Positions 33,670 to 43,084 are shown, counted from the first letter of the stretch. The stretch: DNA of 64,000 nucleotides from Lachnospiraceae bacterium UBA3804 (GCA_002368665.1 DFEK01000005.1:1-64000), one strand, 5' to 3'. The notes: generated by a model from the letters alone, not told the origin. Program-made: numbers and translations.

Positions 33670-34875
33670 TTAGTTTCCCCAATATTCGGTTGCGTGGGGG
33701 TCGGCAAAATGCCAGATCCGGTCTCCGTAGCCGCTTACGTCTATCTGTTCCCAATTTCCCTGCGAAGTTTCGATATACCAGGTTCCGTTTTCGTATTCCA
33801 TCCAGCCGTAGTCTCCGTAATCGGAAGAGATGCCTTCATACCAATACTGCCAAAGAGCCGGATCCATATCCGTGTTGAACCAGACATAGCAGTCGGAATT
33901 AGCATCATAGTAACTTTCATCGTAATCACTCCAGCTGAGCCGGATATCGTAATCCGAAGAGTCGCTGATCTCCATGCCGTCAGCGCTGCTTTTCAGATAA
34001 ATCTGGGAACCGAAGATTTCCTCATTTCCCAAAACATCCTGTGCGGTATATTGTTGAACACCCGTCTGTTGCTGAGTCTGTTGTTGATTCTGCTGCTGTT
34101 GCGTAGACGTCAGCTGCTGCAAAATCGCAGTCGGGTTATTCTGCTGGCGATTGGCGAGCAGTTTGGCTGCACCACGGAACGGCAGAAGCAGACTGGATAA
34201 AATAACGGGGCCGATATACATGCTCGCGAAGATGATTCCGAAGATCATAAGCGGTTTAAACCTTGACCTGTTGGAAGCGGAGGATGTGGAATAATCGCCT
34301 GATCCGCCGGAAGCAGAGCCTGCATAAGAACTGACGATATCCGCTTTTTCATCCAAAATCGCATCAATGACCATGTTTCCGCCGCAGTGTTCGCAGCTCA
34401 TGGTCTCTTTGTCGTCGGTTAAGTCGCGTACCGCTGTTTTGTCGCAGTAAGGGCAGTGCATGGGCACGTTTTCGTATCGCTCGTTATTTTTCAGAATCAG
34501 ACTGTCATAGCGATTACCCTGTTCGTCATAATAGCCCTTCTTATAGGTGGTATTTGTTGTTTCATCCAGCCAGTCGATCGGGTAGAAAATATAATCATGC
34601 CGTCTGCACTGATACGTTGAGGTCGGATGAGTGCTTGCAAAACGGTAATTCGAGGGCTGATGGGAACGTGCTCTCATAGGAGGTCTGGTCGAACTTCCCG
34701 AGGAAGAACTGCCGGAACTGTAGGTCGTAAATCTGTTTGCCCTATAGGAGGAAGAATGCGACGAAGAACTATGGGAGCGGCTCGAAGAAGAATGGCTTCT
34801 GGAACTGCTCCTGGAACTCGAATGCGAGCTGTGTGATGAACTGTGACTGGATCTGGAATGACCGCTGGGTGGCAT
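33670..34875 (-). CDS. Ser/His-rich membrane protein with zinc ribbon
   Basis: 401 residues. The first ~65 residues are a low-complexity Ser/His/Arg stretch (repeats such as HSSSHSSHSSSRS). Then come a zinc-ribbon-like CPYC ... CEHCGG pair (about 138-165), a membrane helix (about 205-235), a Gln-rich segment (QQQQNQQQTQQQ) and an acidic, Trp/Tyr-rich C-terminal domain, probably outside the cell. The start at 34875 has AAAAGGAG before it. A protein of the same plan is encoded at 50652. No enzymatic function can be assigned. Confidence 0.7.
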   Translation of the reverse strand: MPPSGHSRSSHSSSHSSHSSSRSSSRSHSSSSRSHSSSSHSSSYRANRFTTYSSGSSSSGSSTRPPMRARSHQPSNYRFASTHPTSTYQCRRHDYIFYPIDWLDETTNTTYKKGYYDEQGNRYDSLILKNNERYENVPMHCPYCDKTAVRDLTDDKETMSCEHCGGNMVIDAILDEKADIVSSYAGSASGGSGDYSTSSASNRSRFKPLMIFGIIFASMYIGPVILSSLLLPFRGAAKLLANRQQNNPTAILQQLTSTQQQQNQQQTQQQTGVQQYTAQDVLGNEEIFGSQIYLKSSADGMEISDSSDYDIRLSWSDYDESYYDANSDCYVWFNTDMDPALWQYWYEGISSDYGDYGWMEYENGTWYIETSQGNWEQIDVSGYGDRIWHFADPHATEYWGN

Positions 34876-35036
34876 TTTGTATTCTCCTTTTACACATGAA
34901 TGCAATATCATTACAATCTATGTTTATTTAAGCATAAAATGTACTTTCTGTCACTATTTTCAAACCATTTGCAACCTTTTACGCGTTTTTGTCCTATTAC
35001 TATCAGACGCGTGGTTGAAACAGAGAGGTAAGTATT

Positions 35037-36179
35037 ATGAAAAAAGTTGACAAATACATTAAATATACACTTCCGATGATTTGTGTGCTGATGTTTACGA
35101 CATTTGTGGTACTCGGTTTTATAAAGAAACCGAAGAGCGTTACAACAGGCGAAATCGGAGTAGTTAAGGACGAAGAGTTTAACAATATCTATCTGGAACT
35201 TTCCATCAATGAGTTTATCGACAAGGGATTTACCTTTGGCGACAGCATCGATGTAGCTTTTGACAACGGAGAGACCATCGAGGATATTCCTTTTCTTTCC
35301 GGTTATTATGTACCGATCGGCGATCTGTTAGCCTGCGGTTACCCCGGATATCCCCACGTGGTCATTGCCCGCAACTTCGGCGCATCCACCTGGGAAGAGT
35401 TCCATATGACGGATTATTCCAGAGTGACGGTAACCTTAAATGAAAAAGGAAAATATGAAGATACGGAAGATTTATTCAGCCTGAAGTATTCCGATAACCG
35501 TAAAGATTTCGATTCGGACATCGAATTCGCCAATTTCCGTGAGGTCATCGGCGGAAAGCTCGAAAGAGGTAAATTCTACCGTTCCGCTTCTCCGATCGAT
35601 AACCAGCATAAAAGAGCCGCATATGCCAATCAGCTTGCCAAGGAAAAGAAGATAAAGTTCTTTATCAACCTTTCGGATAATGAAACAAGGTATGAAGAAC
35701 ATGTAAAAGCAAAGGATTTCAATTCCGCTTATTATGACAGTATTTACAGGGAAGGAAACGTGCTTTTGCTTGGCATGAACGCAAATTACCGCTCCGACGA
35801 TTTTGCAAAGACCATCTCCAAGGCACTTCTTGAGATGACAAACCACGAAGGACCCGTTCTGGTTCACTGCGTGGAAGGCAAAGACCGAACCGGTTTTGTT
35901 TGCGCACTGATGCTGGCATTATCCGATGCCACGGCGGACGAGATCATCGATGACTATATGATCACCCATGCAAACTATTACGGCGTAACAAAGGAAGAGG
36001 ACCCCGATAAATACGAAGCGATCTTAGGTTTCGTAAACGATTTCTTCTACTGCATGTGCGATGCCGACAAGGATACGGACGTACACAGCCTGGATCTGAA
36101 GAAAGGCGCCGAGAACTACTTAAAAAAGGGTGGCCTGACAACGAAACAAATCGCGAAAATCGAGGCATATCTTAAGTAA
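35037..36179 (+). CDS. Membrane-anchored tyrosine/dual-specificity phosphatase
   Basis: 380 residues. Membrane helix at about 10-30, so the rest is expected outside the membrane. The middle part (to about 170) is of unrecognised family. The C-terminal phosphatase domain begins with GGKLERGKFYRSASPID and has the P-loop HCVEGKDRTGF (about 281-291), the CX5R catalytic motif with nucleophilic Cys. It could remove phosphate from tyrosine, lipid or inositol phosphates. GAGAGG precedes the ATG. Confidence 0.82.
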   Translation: MKKVDKYIKYTLPMICVLMFTTFVVLGFIKKPKSVTTGEIGVVKDEEFNNIYLELSINEFIDKGFTFGDSIDVAFDNGETIEDIPFLSGYYVPIGDLLACGYPGYPHVVIARNFGASTWEEFHMTDYSRVTVTLNEKGKYEDTEDLFSLKYSDNRKDFDSDIEFANFREVIGGKLERGKFYRSASPIDNQHKRAAYANQLAKEKKIKFFINLSDNETRYEEHVKAKDFNSAYYDSIYREGNVLLLGMNANYRSDDFAKTISKALLEMTNHEGPVLVHCVEGKDRTGFVCALMLALSDATADEIIDDYMITHANYYGVTKEEDPDKYEAILGFVNDFFYCMCDADKDTDVHSLDLKKGAENYLKKGGLTTKQIAKIEAYLK

Positions 36180-36199
36180 CGGTTTTTCACAATTTAATT

Positions 36200-36229
36200 T
36201 TGACAAAAAAACGGTAAAAATGTTATGAT
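36200..36229 (+). promoter_or_regulatory. Promoter of lysA
   Basis: TTGACA (36200-36205), 18-base spacer, TATGAT (36224-36229). Confidence 0.7.
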
Positions 36230-36272
36230 ACAAACGTTTTTACCGTTATTTTATGTTTATGAGGAAACAGCT

Positions 36273-37523
36273 ATGAAATCTTATGTAGAATCCAGTCATT
36301 TTTTCGGAAAAGAGAATCCGGAAGAACTTGCACGCAAATACGATACACCGCTCTATGTGTATAACGAAGAAAACCTTCGCGAACACATGAGAGCCGTGGC
36401 AAATGTCATTACCAAGTATCCGTACCGTGCGAACTATTCCATGAAGGCAAACAGCAACTTAAGCATTCTTAAGATTGCGCTGGAAGAAGGATTAAACGCG
36501 GACGCCATGAGCGTGGGCGAGATGATGCTTCTGCTAAAAGCAGGTTTTCCTTCGGACCGTATTTTCTTTGTGCCGAACAATGTATCCGAGGAAGAATTAC
36601 AGTTTGCCATTGACCATAACATCATGACAAGCTTGGACAGCCTTGAGCAGCTTGAACTCTTCGGAACCTTAAACCCGGGCGGAAAATGCTCCGTACGTAT
36701 CAATCCCGGTGTCGGCGCAGGCCATCACGAGAAGGTCGTTACCGCGGGCAAGAAGACGAAGTTCGGTATCGAGGAACATGACGTGGATGCGATTTTTGAT
36801 ATTGCAAAGAAGTACAATCTCCACATTGCCGAGATCAACCAGCATGTCGGAAGCCAGTATCTGGATCCGCAGCCCTTCTTAGATGCCGTGGAGAATTTCC
36901 TTCGTATTGCGGAGAAATTCGATGAGCTTGAGTACATCGACTTCGGCGGCGGATACGGAATTCCTTACCACAAACTCGATGATGAAGCCAAATTCGACAT
37001 GGAAAGCTTTTCCGCTAAATTCACGGCGCTTCTTGATGCGTATGCTGCAAAGCATCCGGACAATCTTCCGTTATTCAAAAGCGAACCCGGACGTTACTGC
37101 GTTGCGGAGGGCGGTGTCATTTTGGGCCGTGTACATGCAACGAAGCAGAATTACGGAAACAAATACGCCGGAACCGATATTGGTATGAATGTGCTTGCAA
37201 GACCGACTTTATACGATTCCTGGCATGATATTGAGATCTTAAGAGACGGCAAAGCCGTTACCGAGGGCGAGAGGGAAAAGGTCTATGTTACCGGTAATAT
37301 CTGCGAATCCGGTGACCTTATTGCCAAGGACAGAGAACTTCCCGTGATCCAAAGAGGCGATCTGGTATGCGTACTCGATGCGGGTGCATACGGCTTCTCC
37401 ATGAGCTCGAATTATAACACCAGACGCCGTGCGGCAGAGGTTTTGATCACGAAGGACGGAACGGAGAAACTGATCAGAAGACGCGAAACCTATGAAGAAA
37501 TGTTCGCATTCTTCGAGGAATAA
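36273..37523 (+). CDS. lysA: Diaminopimelate decarboxylase
   Basis: 416 residues, fold-type III PLP enzyme. The PLP Lys lies in YSMKANSNLSIL (about residue 52), the phosphate-binding Gly-rich loop is FGGGYGIPYH, and the active-site Cys/Glu region is ICESGDLIAKDR. It decarboxylates meso-diaminopimelate to lysine. A longer frame begins at 36225 inside the promoter and is rejected; ATG 36273 has GAGGAAAC before it. It has its own promoter and no other lysine genes nearby. Confidence 0.94.
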   Translation: MKSYVESSHFFGKENPEELARKYDTPLYVYNEENLREHMRAVANVITKYPYRANYSMKANSNLSILKIALEEGLNADAMSVGEMMLLLKAGFPSDRIFFVPNNVSEEELQFAIDHNIMTSLDSLEQLELFGTLNPGGKCSVRINPGVGAGHHEKVVTAGKKTKFGIEEHDVDAIFDIAKKYNLHIAEINQHVGSQYLDPQPFLDAVENFLRIAEKFDELEYIDFGGGYGIPYHKLDDEAKFDMESFSAKFTALLDAYAAKHPDNLPLFKSEPGRYCVAEGGVILGRVHATKQNYGNKYAGTDIGMNVLARPTLYDSWHDIEILRDGKAVTEGEREKVYVTGNICESGDLIAKDRELPVIQRGDLVCVLDAGAYGFSMSSNYNTRRRAAEVLITKDGTEKLIRRRETYEEMFAFFEE

Positions 37524-37551
37524 AATCCTTGTGAACTTTTCCAAGGAAACC

Positions 37552-37580
37552 TTTTCTTTTTGCGGGAAATAGGATATAAT
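37552..37580 (+). promoter_or_regulatory. Promoter of the aldolase gene
   Basis: Perfect -10 TATAAT (37575-37580) with a weak -35 (TTTTCT, 37552-37557) 17 bases upstream. A hairpin-forming leader (AAAGCC / GGCTTT near 37610-37630) lies between it and the gene. Confidence 0.5.
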
Positions 37581-37671
37581 CTTTGTTACGAGATTGACGA
37601 ACCGGGAAAGCCCTTGAAAATACGGCTTTTGCGGGACGCCACAGATAAATTTTATACGGAGGTATACAGTT

Positions 37672-38538
37672 ATGGCATTAGTTTCTGCTACAGAAATGAT
37701 TAACAAAGCAAAAGAAGGCCACTATGCAATTCCGGCTTTCAACACCAACAACCTTGAGTGGACTCAGTGCATCCTTAAGGCAGTTCAGGAGACCAATACA
37801 CCGGTTATTATCCAGACTTCCGAAGGTGCTGCAAAGTACATGGGCGGATACAAGATGGTAGTTGATATGGTTAACGATCTTATCGCTTCCATGGGTATCA
37901 CCGTTCCCGTTGCTCTTCACCTGGATCATGGTACTTACGAAGGAGCAAAGGCTTGCATCGAAGCAGGTTACTCTTCCGTAATGTTCGACGGATCTCACTA
38001 TCCCATCGAAGAGAACATTGAAAAATCCAAAGAAATCATCGCTCTTGCTCATGCAAAGGGTGTATCCGTAGAGTGCGAAGTCGGCGGTATCGGTGGTACC
38101 GAAGACGGAGTAACTTCTAACGGTGAGCTTGCTGATCCCGCAGAGTGCAAGTTAATCGCTGACCTTGGCGTTGACTTCCTTGCAGCAGGTATCGGTAACA
38201 TCCACGGCAAATATCCCGAGAACTGGGCAGGACTTAACTTCGAGCGTCTTGAAGAGATCAAGAATGCTACCGGAGGAAAGCCGTTGGTTCTTCACGGTGG
38301 TTCCGGTATTCCTTTCGAGCAGACCAAGAAGGCAGTTACCCTTGGCGTTTCCAAGATCAACATCAACACCGAGCTTCAGTTAGTATTTGCAGCAGCTACC
38401 AGAAAGTACATCGAAGACGGTAAGGATCTTGAAGGCAAGGGATATGATCCCAGAAAGCTTCTTAAGCCCGGATGCGAAGCAATCGTAGCTAAGGCTAAAG
38501 AGCTTGCAGAAGGATTCGAAGCAGCAGGTAAGGCTTGA
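37672..38538 (+). CDS. fba: Class II fructose-1,6-bisphosphate aldolase
   Basis: 288 residues. Zinc-dependent class II aldolase: IPAFNTNNLEW, HLDHGTYEGAKACIEAGYSSVMFDGSH with two metal-binding His, ECEVGGIGGTEDG, and GNIHGKYPE and LHGGSGIP near the C-terminal half. It interconverts fructose-1,6-bisphosphate with glyceraldehyde-3-phosphate and dihydroxyacetone phosphate in glycolysis. Codon use is strongly biased (CTT, GCA, GGT/GGA), as expected of a highly expressed gene. GGAGG precedes the ATG. Confidence 0.96.
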   Translation: MALVSATEMINKAKEGHYAIPAFNTNNLEWTQCILKAVQETNTPVIIQTSEGAAKYMGGYKMVVDMVNDLIASMGITVPVALHLDHGTYEGAKACIEAGYSSVMFDGSHYPIEENIEKSKEIIALAHAKGVSVECEVGGIGGTEDGVTSNGELADPAECKLIADLGVDFLAAGIGNIHGKYPENWAGLNFERLEEIKNATGGKPLVLHGGSGIPFEQTKKAVTLGVSKININTELQLVFAAATRKYIEDGKDLEGKGYDPRKLLKPGCEAIVAKAKELAEGFEAAGKA

Positions 38539-38569
38539 TTGAATCAGAAATAAGAGAATTATGAAATAA

Positions 38570-38612
38570 AAAGAAGGAGCTTTGGCGGATATGCCCAAGC
38601 TCCTTCTTTGAT
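38570..38612. terminator. Bidirectional terminator
   Basis: Thirteen-base stem AAAGAAGGAGCTT / AAGCTCCTTCTTT between the convergent fba and the gene at 38632. Confidence 0.92.
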
Positions 38613-38631
38613 GAATTTGAATCAATAAAAC

Positions 38632-39126
38632 TTATGCCCAGGGATCGGCAGCAGCCGGTGTACGGATATCGGACAGAGCCAGGTTTTCCACCATGAACCA
38701 CTGGTTTGTGCTCGGCTTTAAGCGGCACTTGATCTGTCTCGGTGAATCGGCACCCGAGGATGTCATGTGCAGAGTCGCCCAGTTTTCTTCCGGGTAACTG
38801 TAGGGATTATCAAATACCGTAATCTGCAAAGGCTCGCTCGGTGCATAGCTGTTTGCGGGTGAAGAACCTGCGAAATAGGAACGCACAACATGCATTTTGC
38901 CGGCCAGACGGTCTCTTAAGAACTGAATTTCAAAATTGCTCATCGGCGCCGGTCCTTTTAAGAAGTTCAGCATATCGATGGTTGCCTGTGTATCCTTCTC
39001 GTAATTTAAAAGCACGAGCATTGTCAGCGCACAGGTTTTAAAAGGGGTGGAGAGGTCGCTTTCCGGAAGCGCTTTCAATTCCTCCACGTTTTTGGGAACT
39101 GAGGGAAAAGTAAATGTTGTTTCCAT
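38632..39126 (-). CDS. DUF6935-like protein, function unknown
   Basis: 164 residues, soluble, no signal peptide. The segments VPKNVEELKALPESDLSTPFKTCALTM-type start (shortened here), FLKGPAPMSNFEIQFLRDRL and a C-terminal part ending in a Trp/Pro-rich tail resemble proteins of the DUF6935 type seen in Clostridia. GAAGGAGG precedes the ATG on the minus strand. It is divergent from the ABC exporter operon that starts at 39525. Assignment rests on recall of family appearance. Confidence 0.6.
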   Translation of the reverse strand: METTFTFPSVPKNVEELKALPESDLSTPFKTCALTMLVLLNYEKDTQATIDMLNFLKGPAPMSNFEIQFLRDRLAGKMHVVRSYFAGSSPANSYAPSEPLQITVFDNPYSYPEENWATLHMTSSGADSPRQIKCRLKPSTNQWFMVENLALSDIRTPAAADPWA

Positions 39127-39232
39127 AAGAATCCTCCTTCGTTTTTTGCTATCAGGCGTATTGCCATATCCCTATTATATACCACTAAGAGGCTGTTTCC
39201 AAGAAAAAACGGTGTATTTTACAAAAGAGTGC

Positions 39233-39261
39233 TTGACAAGTTAGTCTACACTAACTATAAT
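39233..39261 (+). promoter_or_regulatory. Promoter with embedded dyad, upstream of exporter leader
   Basis: TTGACA (39233-39238), 17-base spacer and TATAAT (39256-39261), both consensus. The spacer carries the inverted repeat GTTAGT-CTAC-ACTAAC (39240-39255), likely a repressor site of unknown partner. Confidence 0.75.
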
Positions 39262-39280
39262 ACAAAACGAAAAAGGGGAG

Positions 39281-39309
39281 TTGACAGAGAAAAAAATATC
39301 GTTTATTAT
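39281..39309 (+). promoter_or_regulatory. Second promoter just before the riboswitch
   Basis: TTGACA (39281-39286), 17-base spacer, TATTAT (39304-39309), placed so that transcription would start just before or at the riboswitch 5' end. Confidence 0.65.
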
Positions 39310-39316
39310 AAACCGC

Positions 39317-39416
39317 AATTGAGGGAGTAGGACGCCTGCAGATTCCTGCAGGAAACAGGCCAACATCCTGATCGGCCAAACCGGTCTGGTCTGTTTTTAA
39401 AAGTGCGAGACTCATG
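39317..39416 (+). promoter_or_regulatory. Manganese-sensing yybP-ykoY riboswitch (candidate)
   Basis: Consensus pieces of this class appear in the right order: GGGAGTAG at 39323-39330, CAACATCCTG at 39361-39370 (class consensus CAACATACTG), a GATCGGCC / GGTCTGGTC helix, and GCGAGACTC at 39405-39413. The ends TTGAG and CTCA can form the closing P1 helix, and GCCTGCAG / CCTGCAGG forms P2. The class binds Mn2+ and usually switches on Mn2+ exporters and related membrane proteins. Here it precedes an ABC exporter; a terminator hairpin follows at 39465. Confidence 0.75.
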
Positions 39417-39464
39417 TGTAGCTTTTTTGGCATACGTGAGGACTTCGTTTATATGGAATGTTTC

Positions 39465-39497
39465 AAACCGTTGTGCCAAATGAGCATGACGGTTTTT
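39465..39497 (+). terminator. Terminator in the exporter leader (expression platform)
   Basis: AAACCGT / ACGGTTT stem with a 17-base loop, followed by T residues, 28 bases before the start codon. It could be the off-state of the upstream riboswitch. Confidence 0.6.
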
Positions 39498-39524
39498 CAT
39501 TTCAAAACGAAGGAGGAAGCACTT

Positions 39525-40241
39525 ATGTCTGAAGAGGAAAGAAAATTTTTGGAAATTGTGGATCTGAAGAAGGGATTCGGAAGCGGAGACACGCGTCAGG
39601 AAGTCTTGCGCGGAATGAATTTCACGGTAGCCAAAGGCGAGTTCTGTGTTCTTTTGGGACCGTCCGGAAGCGGTAAATCCACATTGCTTAACATCATCGG
39701 AGGAATTGACAATCCGGACTCCGGATACATCTCCATTAACGGCGACAAACTGGAAGAAATGGGCGAGAAAGGCTTAACCCAGTATCGTCGCAAACATCTC
39801 GGTTACGTCTTTCAGATGTACAATCTGATCCCCAACTTAAACGTCAAAGAAAATATCGAAGTCGGAGCATATCTGTCCGACAATCCTTTAGATATCGAGG
39901 AATTACTGGATACACTGGGCTTACAGAAGCATAAATACAAACTTCCGAACCAACTTTCCGGCGGCCAGCAGCAGAGAGTATCCATCGGCCGTGCAATCGT
40001 GAAAAATCCGGACATCCTGCTTTGCGATGAACCCACGGGAGCGCTGGATTACAATACTTCCAAGGAAATCTTAAAACTGATCGAGGACGTCAACGCAAAA
40101 TACGGAAACACGATCATCATGGTAACGCATAACGAGGCCATTCGTTACATGGCGGACCATGTTATCAAACTGCGTGACGGAGTCGTCAGACATAACGACA
40201 TCAATACCGAAAAAGTATCCGCTGTGGATCTTGACTGGTAG
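39525..40241 (+). CDS. ABC exporter ATP-binding protein (MacB/LolD type)
   Basis: 238 residues. Walker A GPSGSGKST (about 45-53), signature LSGGQQQR, Walker B ILLCDEPTGALD and H-loop VTHN are all intact. The family pairs with FtsX-like permeases to export peptides, antibiotics or lipoproteins. A longer frame from 39414 runs through the leader; the ATG at 39525 with GAAGGAGG upstream is the real start. The partner permease starts 12 bases downstream. Confidence 0.93.
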   Translation: MSEEERKFLEIVDLKKGFGSGDTRQEVLRGMNFTVAKGEFCVLLGPSGSGKSTLLNIIGGIDNPDSGYISINGDKLEEMGEKGLTQYRRKHLGYVFQMYNLIPNLNVKENIEVGAYLSDNPLDIEELLDTLGLQKHKYKLPNQLSGGQQQRVSIGRAIVKNPDILLCDEPTGALDYNTSKEILKLIEDVNAKYGNTIIMVTHNEAIRYMADHVIKLRDGVVRHNDINTEKVSAVDLDW

Positions 40242-40253
40242 GGGGTGATCGTT

Positions 40254-43025
40254 ATGGCAAAGAGAAAAATATCGAACCCGTTGGTAAGAAGAGTACCCCG
40301 GGAACTTTTGGGCGAGTGGCATAAATATTTGGTCATTTTTATCCTGCTTACCGCCACCATCGGTTTTGTATCCGGTATGTATGTGGCAAACCACAGCATG
40401 TTAATTTCCATCGATCAGGCAAATGAAAGCAACCGCCTGGAAGACGGACATTTCGAACTCGATAAAGAGGCGGATGAAGAATTGCTTGCCGCCATCGCTT
40501 CCGGTGAAAAAGTAGACCTTCGTTCATACTATATCGACGAGGCACATCGGGAGATCGATGAGAAAATCGAAGAAGAAGCTCCGAAGGAACTGAAGAAAAA
40601 AGTCGAAGAAGAGGTTCGCAAAAAAGTCAAAGAGGAGATTACCTCCAAAGTGACCGAAGCCGTAAAAGAAGCAACGGCTCCGTTTGCGGCTTTTATGACC
40701 GAGGAGCAAATCAAAGAACAGATTGACGATGCGGTGAAAAAGACTTTGGATGAAAAGTATGAAGACACCGTGGCAGAGGTTCTGCCGGACGCCATCGATG
40801 AGGCTTTAAAGAGCAAAGAATACTTAGTCGAGGTTGAGAAAAGCCGTAAGGAAGCCTACGAAGAAGCGGAAGATGAGATTAACGAAGAGTTTGATGAGCA
40901 GGAAGCAAAGAAGTCGAATGCGACCAAAGAAGCGGAAGCAAGCTTTACGGTAACGCCCGTTACGATCTATCCGGATTTCTACAAAGACGTTACGGAAGAC
41001 AATACCCTGGATGGCAGCGCAAACGGTAAGATCAGAGTCTTTTCCAAAGACAAGGAAGTAAACAAAGCCGGTTTCCTGGAAGGCCGTGCACCGGAGCGTG
41101 ACGATGAGATTGCCATCGACAGAATGCATGCGAACAACAATGATTTGGTCATCGGCGACAAGATCCGTGTTGCCGGCAAAGAATTCGAAATCTGCGGATT
41201 GCTTGCCTATGTCAATTATTCCACGCTTTATGAAAACAACACGGATTTAATGTTTGATGCGATCAATTTCGATGTCGGAATGGTTACCGACAAGGCCTGG
41301 AAGGAAATCGACGGACAAACCAAATATTCGTACGCATTCTTCTATGAAGAGAAATATGCAAACGATTCCGAACAAAAGAAACTGTCCGATTATTTCTTAC
41401 AGTCACTGGTCAGTCAGACCGTAAAGGCGGAAAACGACCTGGAAAACTTTATTCCGCGCTACGCAAACAATGCCGTTGTTTTCGCACCGGAGGATATGGG
41501 CGGAGATAAAACCATCGGCGGCGTTTTACTCTATATCCTTGTGGTGGTGCTGGGCTTTGTGTTTGCTCTGACCGTTACCAGTACAATCACCAAGGAATCC
41601 ACGGTAATCGGTACCCTGCGCGCTTCGGGATATACGAAAGGGGAACTGGTGCGCCACTATATGACGATGCCGGTTCTGGTAACACTTGTATCCGCAATTG
41701 TCGGAAACATCCTGGGATATACCTTCTTTAAAAATACGGTTGTGTCGATGTATTTTAATTCCTACAGTCTGCCGAAATACCAGACATACTGGTACTATGA
41801 GGCATTTTTAAAGACGACGGTCGTTCCGGTTATTCTGATGATTCTGATCAATTTCTTTGTGGTAAGCTACTGGCTCAGGCTTTCGCCCTTAAAATTTATC
41901 CGCAAAGACCTTCGTACCAGCAAACGTAAAAAAGCCATGCGCCTGCCGCGTTTCAAATTCCTAAACCGTTTCCGGCTGCGTGTCTTTTTCCAGAATATTC
42001 CGAACTATCTGGTACTTTTCGTCGGCATTTTCTTTGTGGTATTCTTAGCAACGTTTGCGTTCGGTGTCGGAACGACACTAAAGAATTATCAGGATCACGT
42101 AGCGGATGATATGTTTGCCAAATATCAGTATGTGCTGAAATCCACGGAGGATGAGGACGGCAACGAGATCAAAACCAAAACAGAAGGCGTGGAGCGCTTC
42201 TCCATGGAAAGCTTATACACCGTGGACGGAATTCATTTAAATGAGGGAATCTCCGTTTACGGAATCGAAAAGGGCAGCAGTTACATTCCGATCGGTGACA
42301 GGGAACTTGCCGAAGGCGAGGTAATGGTTTCAAGCGCTTACCAGGATAAGTTTAAATTGCATGTCGGCGACGAGCTGACCCTGAAAGAGAAATACAGTGA
42401 GAACAGATACACCTTTAAGGTGGCCGGTTTCTATGATTATCTGGGCGGTTTGAACATCGTTATGTATCTGGATGAATTCAATGAAACGTTCGGTTATCCG
42501 AAGGGCAGCTATAACGGATTCTTATCCGATACGGAGATTACGGATATTGAAGAAAAATACATCGCGATGTCCATCACCGAAGAGGATATCACGAAGATTT
42601 CCAGACAGCTTGATCATTCGATCGGAAGCTATATGGAATATTTCAAGGTCATTTGCTTAATCTTTGCCGGAATTTTGATCTATCTGTTGACGAAAGTCAT
42701 TATCGAGAGAAACGAAAACTCGATTTCGATGGTAAAGATCTTAGGATATAAAAACGGCGAAATCGCTTCGCTTTACTTACTTACCACCACATGGATGGTA
42801 ATCTTGTCCGCCGTGGTATCTTCGCTCTTCGGAGCAAAGTCGCTGGAAATTGTATGGAAAGTGGTCATCGGCCAGATGGACGGCTGGCTTCCCGCCTACA
42901 TTCCCGCGACCAGTTATATCTGGATCGTCTTAATGATCGTGGCTGCATACCTTGTGGTTATGCTCATCGACTACGGACGCATCCGCAGAATTCCCATGGA
43001 CGAGGCGTTGAAAAACGTTGAGTGA
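40254..43025 (+). CDS. FtsX-family ABC permease with long coiled-coil extracellular domain
   Basis: 923 residues. First membrane helix at about 25-48, then a large external domain. Residues ~100-225 are highly charged Glu/Lys and strongly predicted coiled coil (EEEAPKELKKKVEEEVRKKV). A MacB-like globular part follows. FtsX helices cluster at about 425-555 and again at 615-640 and 800-915, giving the usual two FtsX repeats with a second external domain between. It works with the ATPase at 39525. ATG 40254 has GGGGGTGA before it. Substrate unknown; the leader suggests control by Mn2+. Confidence 0.88.
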   Translation: MAKRKISNPLVRRVPRELLGEWHKYLVIFILLTATIGFVSGMYVANHSMLISIDQANESNRLEDGHFELDKEADEELLAAIASGEKVDLRSYYIDEAHREIDEKIEEEAPKELKKKVEEEVRKKVKEEITSKVTEAVKEATAPFAAFMTEEQIKEQIDDAVKKTLDEKYEDTVAEVLPDAIDEALKSKEYLVEVEKSRKEAYEEAEDEINEEFDEQEAKKSNATKEAEASFTVTPVTIYPDFYKDVTEDNTLDGSANGKIRVFSKDKEVNKAGFLEGRAPERDDEIAIDRMHANNNDLVIGDKIRVAGKEFEICGLLAYVNYSTLYENNTDLMFDAINFDVGMVTDKAWKEIDGQTKYSYAFFYEEKYANDSEQKKLSDYFLQSLVSQTVKAENDLENFIPRYANNAVVFAPEDMGGDKTIGGVLLYILVVVLGFVFALTVTSTITKESTVIGTLRASGYTKGELVRHYMTMPVLVTLVSAIVGNILGYTFFKNTVVSMYFNSYSLPKYQTYWYYEAFLKTTVVPVILMILINFFVVSYWLRLSPLKFIRKDLRTSKRKKAMRLPRFKFLNRFRLRVFFQNIPNYLVLFVGIFFVVFLATFAFGVGTTLKNYQDHVADDMFAKYQYVLKSTEDEDGNEIKTKTEGVERFSMESLYTVDGIHLNEGISVYGIEKGSSYIPIGDRELAEGEVMVSSAYQDKFKLHVGDELTLKEKYSENRYTFKVAGFYDYLGGLNIVMYLDEFNETFGYPKGSYNGFLSDTEITDIEEKYIAMSITEEDITKISRQLDHSIGSYMEYFKVICLIFAGILIYLLTKVIIERNENSISMVKILGYKNGEIASLYLLTTTWMVILSAVVSSLFGAKSLEIVWKVVIGQMDGWLPAYIPATSYIWIVLMIVAAYLVVMLIDYGRIRRIPMDEALKNVE

Positions 43026-43049
43026 TACATTGCTTTCCTTCTAAAGTCG

Positions 43050-43084
43050 GAAACCCTGAAGATTCCTCTCTTCAGGGTTTCTTT
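43050..43084 (+). terminator. Rho-independent terminator
   Basis: Thirteen-base stem GAAACCCTGAAGA / TCTTCAGGGTTTC with a six-base loop and TTT after it. Confidence 0.9.

Noticed and set aside
39317..39416. T-box or guanidine riboswitch as an alternative for the exporter leader
   Set aside because: No T-box sequence or ykkC core is visible, whereas three yybP-ykoY blocks occur in order.
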